Source: an uncultured Lachnospiraceae bacterium (lineage in GTDB: Bacteria > Bacillota > Clostridia > Lachnospirales > Lachnospiraceae). Taken from it: a stretch of DNA of 23,275 bases. The notes beneath the pieces are model-generated. The model saw nothing but the letters and a program-made list of their open reading frames with translations, searched no databases and was not told where the DNA came from. The stretch is from contig URRW01000036.1 of NCBI GenBank assembly GCA_900550285.1, positions 1 to 23,275 of the forward strand. Direction: 5' to 3'. Made by a program: the position numbers and the translations under genes. Shown piece by piece: positions 13,946 through 22,121 of the stretch (its first letter is position 1; each line of letters opens with the position of its first letter).

Positions 13946-13973
13946 CTGCCAGTGTTTAAAACCGGAGGAAACA

Positions 13974-14468
13974 ATGAAAACTTTATATATGATCGGCGGA
14001 ACGATGGGTGTTGGAAAAACAACGGTATGCCAACAGCTCAAACGGGATCTGCCGGACAGCGTATTTCTTGACGGGGACTGGTGCTGGGACGCCAGCCCGT
14101 TTCAGGTAACCGATGAAACCAAAGCAATGGTGCTCGATAATATCTGCCACCTGTTAAACAATTTTCTGAAATGCTCCGCATATGAAAATATCATATTCTG
14201 CTGGGTGATGCACGAGCAGCACATTATTGATTGGATCGCCGAAAGGCTGGATACAAAAAACTGCGCTGTGAAACGCATTTCGCTTGTCGCAGATGAGAAG
14301 AGTCTGAGGGACAGGCTGCTAAAGGATATTGAAAGCGGGATCCGCACCGGGGACGTTTTGGAAAGAAGCATCGCAAGGATACCGCTGTATCAGGCGCTGG
14401 ATACCATGAAGCTTGATACCGTTGGAAAAACGGCAGCTGTGCTTGCCGATGAAATCCGACGGCTGTGA
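13974..14468 (+). CDS. P-loop (AAA/shikimate-kinase-like) nucleotide-binding protein, putative kinase
   Basis: This 164-aa protein begins with a strand and Walker A loop MIGGTMGVGKTTVC (GTMGVGKT at 9-16), with GGAGG before the ATG. The second conserved segment VFLDGDWCWD at about 30-39 resembles the substrate-binding DxD region of small-molecule kinases, and residues 90-125 (KRISLVADEKSLRDRLLKDIESGIRTGDVLERSIAR) look like the helical lid of shikimate/adenylate-kinase-like proteins. Length fits a small P-loop kinase, but the substrate cannot be named. It follows the broken gene by 28 bp and ends about 70 bp before the araA promoter. No terminator is visible. Confidence 0.75.
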   Translation: MKTLYMIGGTMGVGKTTVCQQLKRDLPDSVFLDGDWCWDASPFQVTDETKAMVLDNICHLLNNFLKCSAYENIIFCWVMHEQHIIDWIAERLDTKNCAVKRISLVADEKSLRDRLLKDIESGIRTGDVLERSIARIPLYQALDTMKLDTVGKTAAVLADEIRRL

Positions 14469-14542
14469 TCCGATGCAGGTTGCGTGGAGCGTTGGGTATT
14501 CCAATTATATTTTAGAAAATACAAAAATAATTTACATATATA

Positions 14543-14571
14543 TTGACAAAGACAGGGGGATATTCTACTAT
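14543..14571 (+). promoter_or_regulatory. Sigma-A promoter of the arabinose operon
   Basis: A perfect TTGACA (14543-14548), a 17-base spacer and TACTAT (14566-14571). The predicted start, near 14578, coincides with the first base of the leader stem described next. Confidence 0.85.
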
Positions 14572-14577
14572 GAACAT

Positions 14578-14651
14578 AGCCTCAGTGCATAAGCGGGAAT
14601 CTGCCCTATGTTTGCTGAGGCTGTGGAAATGCTGGAAAAACCGGCATTTTT
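14578..14651 (+). promoter_or_regulatory. Structured araA leader with attenuator-like terminator
   Basis: AGCCTCAG (14578-14585) pairs perfectly with CTGAGGCT (14615-14622). Inside, CATA/TATG (14588-14591 with 14607-14610) and GGG/CCC (14595-14597 with 14604-14606) extend the fold. Five bases after it a nine-base stem (14627-14635 with 14641-14649, one G-U pair, loop AAAAA) ends in TTTTT (14647-14651), as in an intrinsic terminator, 30 bases before the araA start. The 5' arm of that terminator (ATGCTG) could also pair with part of the first stem (CAGTGCAT), so the two states may exclude each other. The class of element is unknown to me. Confidence 0.55.
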
Positions 14652-14681
14652 GAAAAGAAAATCAGGCAAAAGGGGATTTTT

Positions 14682-16169
14682 ATGAAAAACTATAAGTTCT
14701 GGTTTGCAACGGGCTCACAGGATCTGTATGGGGAAGCGTGTCTTGAGAAGGTGGCGCAGCATTCCCGGATCATTGTGGAAAAATTAAATCAGTCGGGGCT
14801 TCTTCCGTATGAAGTGGTATGGAAGCCGACGCTGATCACAAACGAAGGGATCCGCCGTCTGTTCAACGAGGCGAATGCGGACGGGGAGTGCGCGGGCGTG
14901 ATCACATGGATGCACACGTTTTCGCCGGCAAAATCATGGATTCTGGGGCTTCAGGAATACCGTAAGCCGCTCTGCCATCTGCACACGCAGTTCAATCGGG
15001 AGATCCCTTATGATACGATCGACATGGACTTTATGAATGAGAACCAGTCCGCCCACGGCGATCGGGAATATGGTCATATCGTGACCCGGATGGGCATTGA
15101 GCGCAAGGTGATCATGGGTTACTGGAACGACGAAAAGGTGATCAGGCGTCTTGGCGACTGGATGCGGACGGCAGCAGGCATTATGGAATCCAGCCACATC
15201 CGCGTCGTAAGGGTGGCGGACAACATGAGAAACGTTGCCGTAACAGAGGGCGACAAGGTGGAGGCGCAGATCAAATTCGGCTGGGAGATCGACGCTTATC
15301 CGGTCAACGAGATCGCAGATTATGTAAAAGAGGTAAAGCAGGGCGACATCGAGGCTTTGGTGGAGGAGTATTACAGCAAATATGAGATCATTGACGAGGG
15401 CAGGGACGCAGCGCAGTTTCGGCGGCACGTGGCGGTCCAGGCGGGGATCGAGCTTGGCTTCGAGCGCTTTTTGAAGGAGAAAAATTATCAGGCGATCGTG
15501 ACGCATTTCGGCGATCTGGGCGCGTTGGAGCAGCTTCCGGGATTGGCGATCCAGCGCCTGATGGAAAAAGGATATGGCTTCGGCGCAGAGGGCGACTGGA
15601 AGACGGCGGCGATGGTGCGGCTGATGAAGCTTATGACCGCAGGGGTAAAGGACGCGAAGGGAACCTCATTTTTGGAGGACTATACTTACAATCTCGTTCC
15701 CGGAAAGGAGGGGATCCTGCAGGCGCATATGCTGGAGGTCTGCCCCAGCATTGCGGACGGGCCGGTCAGCATTCGGGTATGCCCGCTGTCCATGGGCGGC
15801 AGGCAGGATCCGGCAAGGCTTGTTTTTACGTCAAAGGAGGGGGCAGGCATCGCGACGTCCCTTGTGGATCTGGGAACCCGCTTCCGGCTGATCATCAATG
15901 AGGTGGACTGCAAAAAAGTGGAAAAGCCCATGCCGAAGCTTCCGGTAGCGACGAATTTCTGGACGCCCAGACCGAACCTGACCGTGGGGGCGGAAAGCTG
16001 GATTTTAGCAGGCGGGGCGCACCATACGGCGTTTTCCTACGACCTGACAACGGAGCAGATGGCAGACTGGGCGGATGCGATGGGCATTGAAGCCGTGGTA
16101 ATCGATCGCGATACGACGATCCGCAGCCTGAAAAACGAGATGCGCTGGAACGCGGCGGCATTCCGCTGA
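14682..16169 (+). CDS. araA: L-arabinose isomerase
   Basis: AraA interconverts L-arabinose and L-ribulose with Mn2+ in the cytoplasm, the first step of arabinose use. The protein has 495 aa (E. coli 500 aa), starting at an ATG with AAGGGG upstream. It shows KFWFATGSQDLYGE at the N-terminus, TWMHTFSPAKSWI at 75-87, LHTQFNREIPY at 100-110, and the metal ligands E303 (FGAEGDWKTAA), E332 (SFLEDYTY), H349 (QAHMLEVCPS) and the HH pair 447-448 (GGAHHTAFS), in line with E306/E333/H350/H450 of the E. coli enzyme. It leads a plus-strand arabinose cluster with its own promoter and a structured leader. No arabinose importer is in the window. Confidence 0.97.
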   Translation: MKNYKFWFATGSQDLYGEACLEKVAQHSRIIVEKLNQSGLLPYEVVWKPTLITNEGIRRLFNEANADGECAGVITWMHTFSPAKSWILGLQEYRKPLCHLHTQFNREIPYDTIDMDFMNENQSAHGDREYGHIVTRMGIERKVIMGYWNDEKVIRRLGDWMRTAAGIMESSHIRVVRVADNMRNVAVTEGDKVEAQIKFGWEIDAYPVNEIADYVKEVKQGDIEALVEEYYSKYEIIDEGRDAAQFRRHVAVQAGIELGFERFLKEKNYQAIVTHFGDLGALEQLPGLAIQRLMEKGYGFGAEGDWKTAAMVRLMKLMTAGVKDAKGTSFLEDYTYNLVPGKEGILQAHMLEVCPSIADGPVSIRVCPLSMGGRQDPARLVFTSKEGAGIATSLVDLGTRFRLIINEVDCKKVEKPMPKLPVATNFWTPRPNLTVGAESWILAGGAHHTAFSYDLTTEQMADWADAMGIEAVVIDRDTTIRSLKNEMRWNAAAFR

Positions 16170-16214
16170 GTGCGGACGTCAGCAGCGGCTTGGGAGAAAT
16201 AAGCGGAGGGAATT

Positions 16215-17816
16215 ATGGATCAGGAAAAAACAGTGGACTGTATTAAAAACGGCAGGGCGGTGCTGGGCATCGAGTTTGGCTCCACCCGCATCAAGGCGGT
16301 TTTGATCGACGAAGCCCATGCGCCGGTGGCGTCCGGCAGCCATGAGTGGGAGAACCGTTTGGAGGACGGCATCTGGACGTATACGTTGGACGACATCTGG
16401 GGCGGGCTGCAGGACTGCTATGCGAAGCTTTCGGCAGATGTGAGGGAAAAATACGGAACGGAGCTGACGACGCTTGCCGCCATCGGCTTTTCGGGGATGA
16501 TGCACGGCTATATGGCGTTTGACAGGGAAGGAAAGCTGCTCGTGCCGTTTCGGACGTGGAGGAATACGATCACGGCGGAGGCGGCAAAGATCCTGTCGGA
16601 GACGTTTGATTTCAACGTACCCCAGCGCTGGAGCATCGCCCATCTGTATCAGGCGGTTTTAAACGGGGAAGAGCATGTGGCAAAAATTGATTATTTAAGC
16701 ACGCTGGCATGCTATATCCACTGGAAGCTGACCGGCCGGAAGGCAGCGGGGATCGGGGAAGCGTCCGGGATGTTTCCGATCGACTCTGACACGATGGATT
16801 ACGACGCAGGAATGCTGGACAAATTTGACCGCCTGATCGCCAAAAAGGGCTATGGCTGGAAAATCCGGGAGATTCTCCCGAAGGTGCTTGCCGCGGGACA
16901 GGACGCGGGCACTTTGACGGAAGAGGGGGCAAGGCTTCTGGATGTATCCGGCAGGCTGCAGCCCGGCATCCCGCTGTGTCCGCCCGAGGGAGATGCGGGC
17001 ACGGGAATGGTCGCGACAAAAAGCGTGGCGAAACGCACCGGCAACGTTTCTGCGGGGACGAGCGTGTTTGCGATGATCGTGCTGGAAAAGGCGCTTTCCG
17101 CCAGATATTCCGAGATCGACATGGTAACGACGCCTGCGGGGGATCCGGTGGCGATGGTGCACTGCAATAACTGCACCTCGGATTTAAACGCATGGGTAAA
17201 CCTGTTTGGGGAGTTTGCGGAAAGCCTGGGCGTGGATGTGGACAAAAACCGCCTGTTTTCGGTGCTCTATCATAAGGCGCTGGAAGGCGAAAAGGACTGC
17301 GGCGGGATGGTCGCGTACAATTATGTTTCCGGGGAGCCGGTGACCGGGCTGGAAGAGGGCAGGCCGATGTTTGTGCGCTGTCCGGACAGCCGCATGAATC
17401 TGGCGAACTTTATGCGGACGCAGCTGTATGCTTCCCTTGCTTCCTTAAAGATCGGTCTGGATATTCTTCTGAAAAAAGAGGACGTGAGGATCGATTCCAT
17501 CACCGGGCACGGCGGGCTGTTTAAGACAAAGGGCGTCGGGCAGCGGATTTTGGCGGCGGCGATGAACGCGCCCATTTCCGTCATGGAAACGGCGGGCGAG
17601 GGCGGCGCATGGGGAATCGCCCTTTTGGCTGCATACATGAAAAACAGGGAGGCGGACGAAAGCCTGAGCCAATATCTGGAACAGAGGGTGTTTGCAGGGA
17701 TGAAGGCAGAGACGGTGGAGCCGGATTGTGAGGACACAGCCGGTTTTGACGCCTATACCTTAAAATATACGGCGTGTCTTGCAGCCCAGAAAGCGGCTGT
17801 AGAGGCGCTGAGATAG
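16215..17816 (+). CDS. FGGY-family carbohydrate kinase, probable L-ribulokinase
   Basis: This 533-aa FGGY kinase sits between araA and araD, so it most likely phosphorylates L-ribulose to L-ribulose-5-phosphate. It has the N-terminal phosphate loop VLGIEFGSTRIKAVLID at 16-32, GFSGMMHGYMAFD at 91-103, catalytic base D260 in PEGDAGTGM, the GNVSAGTSVFA segment at 276-286, and the C-terminal ATP-binding GHGGLFKTKGVGQ plus AGEGGAWGIALLAA. The pattern differs from the E. coli AraB type (566 aa) and resembles the xylulokinase-like kinases used by clostridia in ara operons, so I do not give it the araB symbol with confidence. GGAGGG precedes the ATG; the gap from araA is 45 bp. Confidence 0.88.
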   Translation: MDQEKTVDCIKNGRAVLGIEFGSTRIKAVLIDEAHAPVASGSHEWENRLEDGIWTYTLDDIWGGLQDCYAKLSADVREKYGTELTTLAAIGFSGMMHGYMAFDREGKLLVPFRTWRNTITAEAAKILSETFDFNVPQRWSIAHLYQAVLNGEEHVAKIDYLSTLACYIHWKLTGRKAAGIGEASGMFPIDSDTMDYDAGMLDKFDRLIAKKGYGWKIREILPKVLAAGQDAGTLTEEGARLLDVSGRLQPGIPLCPPEGDAGTGMVATKSVAKRTGNVSAGTSVFAMIVLEKALSARYSEIDMVTTPAGDPVAMVHCNNCTSDLNAWVNLFGEFAESLGVDVDKNRLFSVLYHKALEGEKDCGGMVAYNYVSGEPVTGLEEGRPMFVRCPDSRMNLANFMRTQLYASLASLKIGLDILLKKEDVRIDSITGHGGLFKTKGVGQRILAAAMNAPISVMETAGEGGAWGIALLAAYMKNREADESLSQYLEQRVFAGMKAETVEPDCEDTAGFDAYTLKYTACLAAQKAAVEALR

Positions 17817-17829
17817 CGGAGGGAAAAAG

Positions 17830-18531
17830 ATGCTGGAAGCATTAAAAAAGGCGGTTTATGAGGCAAATCTGGAGCTGCCGCGCTACGGGCTTGTGACGTT
17901 TACATGGGGAAACGTGAGCGGGATCGACCGGGAATCGGGATTTTTTGTGATCAAGCCCAGCGGCGTGGCTTATGAAAAGCTCACGCCGGAGGATATGGTT
18001 GTGATGGATCTGGATGGAAACCGGATCGAGGGAAGCTATAAGCCTTCTTCGGATACCGCTACCCACATCGAGCTGTACAAGGCGTTTCCCAAGATCGGCG
18101 GGATTGTGCATACCCACTCTTCTTATGCGACGAGCTGGGCGCAGGCGGGCAGGAGCATCCCGTGCTACGGCACGACCCATGCGGATTATATTTACGGGGA
18201 GATCCCGTGCCTGCGCTGTTTGACGGCGGAGGAAATCGGGGAAGCCTATGAGGAAAACACGGGGCGTCTGATCGTAAGCGAGTTTGCGCGGCTGCAAAAG
18301 GATCCGATGGCGGTTCCCGCCGTTTTGTGCAAAAACCACGGCCCCTTCGCATGGGGGAAGGATGCGGAGGAAGCGGTCCACAATGCGGTCGTTTTGGAAG
18401 AGGTGGCAAAAATGGCATACCGCACGGAGATGATCAACCCGCAGGTAAAGGCAGCGCCGCAGGAGCTGCAGGATAAGCATTATTACAGAAAGCACGGGGC
18501 AAACGCCTACTACGGGCAGGAAGCAAACTAA
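17830..18531 (+). CDS. araD: L-ribulose-5-phosphate 4-epimerase
   Basis: AraD converts L-ribulose-5-phosphate to D-xylulose-5-phosphate, feeding the pentose phosphate or phosphoketolase route. It is a 233-aa class II aldolase/epimerase-fold protein. Zinc ligands H94 and H96 (GIVHTHSSYA) and H170 (CKNHGPFAWG), and catalytic D75 (SSDTATH), D119 (THADY) and Y228 (AYYGQ), match D76, H95, H97, D120, H171 and Y229 of E. coli AraD with a constant offset of one. WGNVSGIDR at 26-34 and IKPSGV at 41-46 bind phosphate. GGAGGG precedes the ATG and only 13 bp separate it from the kinase, so the two are cotranscribed. Confidence 0.97.
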   Translation: MLEALKKAVYEANLELPRYGLVTFTWGNVSGIDRESGFFVIKPSGVAYEKLTPEDMVVMDLDGNRIEGSYKPSSDTATHIELYKAFPKIGGIVHTHSSYATSWAQAGRSIPCYGTTHADYIYGEIPCLRCLTAEEIGEAYEENTGRLIVSEFARLQKDPMAVPAVLCKNHGPFAWGKDAEEAVHNAVVLEEVAKMAYRTEMINPQVKAAPQELQDKHYYRKHGANAYYGQEAN

Positions 18532-18578
18532 AAGGGAAAGGCGCGGACAGGCGCTTCAGGGCAGGGAGGTTACACAAA

Positions 18579-20084
18579 ATGGCAACGCTTTATATCAATG
18601 AAAAGAGCAAAAAAGGCAGGATCAATCCGGAGATCTACGGGCATTTTTCCGAGCATCTGGGCAGATGTATTTACGAAGGGCTTTATGTCAGGGAGGATTC
18701 CGGGATCCCGAATCAAAACGGTATGCGCACGGACGTGGTGGAGGCGCTTAAGCAGATACAGATCCCGGTGCTGCGCTGGCCCGGCGGCTGTTTTGCGGAC
18801 GAGTATCACTGGAAGGACGGCATCGGCCCGAAAGAGACGAGAAAACGCATGGTAAATACCCACTGGGGCGGCGTAGTGGAGGACAACAGCTTCGGGACGC
18901 ATGAGTTTTTTGAGCTGTGCAGGCAGCTTGGCTGCAAAACCTACGTCAACGGAAACGTGGGAAGCGGTACGGTGCAGGAGATGTCCGAGTGGGTGGAATA
19001 TATGACCTTTGACGGCGTTTCCCCGATGGCGGAGCTGCGTAAGAAAAACGGCCATGAAAAGCCGTGGAAGGTGGATTATTTCGGCGTAGGGAATGAAAAC
19101 TGGGGCTGCGGCGGCAACATGACGCCCGAATATTACGCGAACCTGTACCGCCGCTATCAGACCTATGTGCGCCATTACGATTCGGCGGCGCCGATCCAAA
19201 AAATTTGCGGCGGGCCGAATGTGGACGATACCAACTGGACGAAGAAGGTGCTGGATACCTGCTATGCCAGCCCGGCAAATCCGGCGGCGCACGGCTTTAT
19301 GGACGGTCTTTCCCTTCATTATTACGTCCTTCCGGGCGATTGGGACAGCAAGGGAAGCGCGACCGATTTCGATGAAAACACATGGTATGTTACGATGAAA
19401 AAGGCGCTCTATATCGAAGACCTGATCAAGATGCACAGCCATATCATGGATGAATTTGACCCGGAAAAGAAAATCGGCCTGATGGTGGACGAGTGGGGCT
19501 GCTGGTTTGACGTGGAGCCGGGCACGAATCCGGGCTTTTTATACCAGCAGAGTACGATGCGCGACGCGCTTGTTGCGGCGGTGAGCCTGAATATTTTTAA
19601 TAAGCACTGTGACCGCGTGAAGCTGGCGTGCATTGCGCAGACGGTAAACGTGCTGCAGTCCGTGGTGCTGACCGAGGGCGAAAAGATGATCTTAACGCCC
19701 ACCTATCATGTGTTCCATATGTATAAATACCATCAGGGCGCGCAGCTTTTAGACAGCAGGCTGGTCGGGGCAGGAACGGCGGGCGCAGAGGAAAACAGCG
19801 TGCCTGCCCTGCAGGAATCGGTTTCGGTACAGGAGGACGGGACGGTTACGGTAACGGTCGCAAACCTGTCCGTGGAAAAAAGTTATCCAGTGGAGCTTGT
19901 GTTTATGGAGAAAAAGCCGGAACGCGCAGAGGCGAGGATTCTGACAAACGAGATGCACGCGAAAAATACGTTTGAAAAACCGGATACCGTAAAGGAAGAG
20001 GCGTTTGACGGCGTGACGCTGACAGAGCGCGGCGCATCCTTTACGATCCCCGCCTGCAGCGTAGTCAGCCTGCGCCTTGCCTGA
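18579..20084 (+). CDS. Intracellular alpha-L-arabinofuranosidase, GH51
   Basis: This 501-aa enzyme would release L-arabinose from arabino-oligosaccharides taken into the cell, supplying AraA. No signal peptide is present. The GH51 clan-A barrel shows INPEIYGHFSEHLGRCIYEG at 15-34, VLRWPGGCFADEYHW at 64-78, the acid/base E173 in GVGNENWGCGG, and the nucleophile E305 in MVDEWGCW. The C-terminal beta-sandwich typical of the family follows from about residue 385. Length is normal. GGGAGG lies nine bases before the ATG; the 47-bp gap after araD contains no terminator. Arabinan, arabinoxylan or arabinogalactan fragments are all possible substrates. Confidence 0.96.
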   Translation: MATLYINEKSKKGRINPEIYGHFSEHLGRCIYEGLYVREDSGIPNQNGMRTDVVEALKQIQIPVLRWPGGCFADEYHWKDGIGPKETRKRMVNTHWGGVVEDNSFGTHEFFELCRQLGCKTYVNGNVGSGTVQEMSEWVEYMTFDGVSPMAELRKKNGHEKPWKVDYFGVGNENWGCGGNMTPEYYANLYRRYQTYVRHYDSAAPIQKICGGPNVDDTNWTKKVLDTCYASPANPAAHGFMDGLSLHYYVLPGDWDSKGSATDFDENTWYVTMKKALYIEDLIKMHSHIMDEFDPEKKIGLMVDEWGCWFDVEPGTNPGFLYQQSTMRDALVAAVSLNIFNKHCDRVKLACIAQTVNVLQSVVLTEGEKMILTPTYHVFHMYKYHQGAQLLDSRLVGAGTAGAEENSVPALQESVSVQEDGTVTVTVANLSVEKSYPVELVFMEKKPERAEARILTNEMHAKNTFEKPDTVKEEAFDGVTLTERGASFTIPACSVVSLRLA

Positions 20085-20097
20085 AAGGAAGGGACGC

Positions 20098-20352
20098 ATG
20101 GAGGCAGAAAAGCGGCGCTGCTTAAAATGCCTGCTGCGGGAGATGGACGAGGAGGCGTATCAGAAGCAGCTTCATCATTACATCGAGCTTTTGGACGCAG
20201 ATGTAAAAACCGCGCAGGCAATTTATGAAAAGCGGCTGCAGCAATGCAAGGAATGCGATTATCTGGAAGCGGGGACGTGTCTGGCGTGCGGCTGCTATGT
20301 GGAGCTGAGGGCGGCGGTCAAAAAAAATCGGTGTCCGTATAAGAAATGGTAA
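20098..20352 (+). CDS. Small cysteine-rich protein, DUF6171-like
   Basis: This 84-aa protein starts at an ATG with AGGAAGGG upstream; a longer frame from a TTG at 20077 overlaps the GH51 stop and is less likely. It carries eight cysteines: C8 and C11 (CLKC), C50 and C53 (CKEC), C61, C64 and C66 (CLACGC) and C79 (RCPYKKW), joined by a charged, helical stretch at about 15-50. The pattern suggests one or two zinc ribbons. I associate it with DUF6171 of Lachnospiraceae, whose function is unknown. It lies 13 bp after GH51 and 12 bp before the HTH regulator, so it is probably cotranscribed with the arabinose genes. Confidence 0.65.
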   Translation: MEAEKRRCLKCLLREMDEEAYQKQLHHYIELLDADVKTAQAIYEKRLQQCKECDYLEAGTCLACGCYVELRAAVKKNRCPYKKW

Positions 20353-20364
20353 AGGAGAAATTTG

Positions 20365-21297
20365 ATGCTGTACATTAAAAATCTGGAAGATGGTGTGGAA
20401 CTGTTCAAGGCGCTGGGGTCGGATGTTCGGATCAATATCATCAAACTGCTTTTGAAAAACAGGGAAATGAATATGAATGAGATCGCGTCCAGCTTAAATA
20501 TCACAAACGGCGCGCTGACAGGCCATATCAAAAAAATGGAGGACGCAGGGCTGATCCGGGTGACCGGCGATGCGGTCGGCCATGGCAACCAGAAAATGTG
20601 CAGCGTCGCTTTGGAACGGATTTTGGTGGATATTGTGCCGGAGGAGAGCAGCGACGCAGGCGTTTACGAGGCGGAAATCCCTGTGGGGCAGTATTCTTCC
20701 TACAGCGTTTATCCTACCTGCGGCATTTCCACCACAAAGCATCTGATCGGGGAGGTGGACGATCCCCGCTATTTCGCCCATCCGGACAGAGTCGATGCGA
20801 GCGTATTGTGGTTTACAAAAGGATATGTGGAGTATCTGATCCCGAATGTGCTTCCCGCCATGCAGAAGATCGACGAGATCACCTTTTCCATGGAAATTTC
20901 CAGCGAAGCGCCGGGCGTCAACAACGACTGGCCCTCGGACATTACCTTTTCCTTAAACGATGTACCGATCGGGGAATGGACGTCGCCCGGCGATTTCGGG
21001 GACGTGCGGGGGCTGTTTACCCCGGACTGGTGGTTTGAAAACTGGAACCAGTACGGGCTGCTGAAAATGCTCGTGATCAACCGGAAGGGCACGTTTATCG
21101 ACGGACTGAAAATCTCGGACGTTTCGCTGGAACAGTTTGCCCTGGATTATAAAAGCCCGATCCGCCTGCGCATGGAGGTGCGCGACGATGCGGCGCATGT
21201 GGGCGGGATGACGCTGTTTGGGCACGGGTTTGGCAATTACAGTCAGGGGATCCGGGTGCGGATACGCTACAGCGAGATGGCGAATGCGGTTTTGTGA
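20365..21297 (+). CDS. ArsR-type HTH transcriptional regulator with large C-terminal domain of unknown kind
   Basis: The protein has 310 aa from the ATG at 20365 (AAGGAG seven bases upstream). Residues about 10-85 are an ArsR-like winged helix: FKALGSDVRINIIKLLLKN, MNEIASSLNITNGALTGHIKKMEDAGLIRV, and a wing with GHGNQKMCSV. The cysteine-based metal motif of ArsR/SmtB is absent. Residues about 100-305 form a beta-rich, aromatic-rich domain (KIDEITFSMEISSEAP, WPSDITFSLNDVPIGEWTSPGDFGD, FTPDWWFENWNQYG, SPIRLRMEVRDD) that looks like a ligand-binding jelly roll; I do not recognise it. Position at the end of the araA-GH51 cluster suggests that it senses arabinose or an arabinoside and controls this operon. 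That is inference; a regulator of another locus is possible. Confidence 0.75.
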   Translation: MLYIKNLEDGVELFKALGSDVRINIIKLLLKNREMNMNEIASSLNITNGALTGHIKKMEDAGLIRVTGDAVGHGNQKMCSVALERILVDIVPEESSDAGVYEAEIPVGQYSSYSVYPTCGISTTKHLIGEVDDPRYFAHPDRVDASVLWFTKGYVEYLIPNVLPAMQKIDEITFSMEISSEAPGVNNDWPSDITFSLNDVPIGEWTSPGDFGDVRGLFTPDWWFENWNQYGLLKMLVINRKGTFIDGLKISDVSLEQFALDYKSPIRLRMEVRDDAAHVGGMTLFGHGFGNYSQGIRVRIRYSEMANAVL

Positions 21298-21335
21298 ATA
21301 AAAAAGTTGCTGTCCGCCTTTTTGTCTACAAATTC

Positions 21336-22121
21336 CTACCACCCTTTTTTGGGCGTTGCCTTTTTTGCCCCTTTCCCTGCCCGCTTTGGCTCCGGTTCTT
21401 TCAGGCAAAGAACCAAAACGGCGGAGATGACAACAACGGCGGCAAGGCTGCAGGTACAGGCAGCGATGTTCCAGCTGACTGCAGGATCATAGCTGCGGTA
21501 GCCGATCATGCCGAGGCTTGCCGTAACCGGATAAAGATTTGCCAGCATCATATTCCCTGCGGCAAACATACCTCCGTATCCGTAAACGAAGGCAGCGATC
21601 ACCCCGGCAAAAAAGCTGCCCGCCCGGCGGCAGGTAATTATAATAATCGGCAAAACCGCAAGATATAAAAAGAAATTGACTGCGGTTATCTGAAATGCCG
21701 CCTTTAGGGCGAAAGCCATTTGAAAGCCCGGAAAGCCGACGATCATTTCCGCTGCGATTGTAAACAGGCTGCAGACCATGCCAAAGAAGATGGACAGCGC
21801 GCCGCATACGATCAGTTTTCCGATCAGCAGCCGCTTGAAGGAAATCGGGATCGTTAAAATATTTTTCAGGGTGTCGTCGGTTTGTTCGCGGGAAATCATA
21901 TATCCGGCGATCAGGCTGATACACACAGGGAAAATCATGGACATATTATTTTTGATCACCTGTTCTGTAAGATAGGTAAAATCCCATACGGAGCCGTCCT
22001 TTGCCATAGATGTAAACAGGGTCAGCAAAACGGATAAAAGCATGAGCGCAGCTCCCGCCCAGAGGATGTGATACCTTTTCAGTTTATAAAATTCTGTTTT
22101 TACGATGCACAGCAAAATCAT
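21336..22121 (-). CDS. ABC-2 type transporter permease, second subunit of the export operon
   Basis: This 261-aa membrane protein has six predicted membrane segments at about 20-38, 60-78, 98-125, 140-165, 168-190 and 215-240, and a very basic tail (KRAGKGAKKATPKK). The N-terminus CIVKTEFYKLKRYHILW and the segment SREQTDDTLKNILTIPISFKRLLIGKLIV are typical of permeases in lantibiotic or bacitracin protection transporters (MutG/EpiG/SpaG-like). The start overlaps the stop of the upstream permease gene by four bases (ATGA at 22121-22118), so they are coupled. It converges on the ArsR-like gene with a 38-bp gap and no clear terminator. The exported substrate is unknown. Confidence 0.82.
   Translation of the reverse strand: MILLCIVKTEFYKLKRYHILWAGAALMLLSVLLTLFTSMAKDGSVWDFTYLTEQVIKNNMSMIFPVCISLIAGYMISREQTDDTLKNILTIPISFKRLLIGKLIVCGALSIFFGMVCSLFTIAAEMIVGFPGFQMAFALKAAFQITAVNFFLYLAVLPIIIITCRRAGSFFAGVIAAFVYGYGGMFAAGNMMLANLYPVTASLGMIGYRSYDPAVSWNIAACTCSLAAVVVISAVLVLCLKEPEPKRAGKGAKKATPKKGW

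Noticed and set aside
18570..19442. 290-aa open frame on the minus strand
   Set aside because: It is antisense to the GH51 gene and shows no recognisable motif.
21298..21335. Terminator between the ArsR-like gene and the convergent permease gene
   Set aside because: T-rich runs exist, but I could not find a stem that pairs convincingly.
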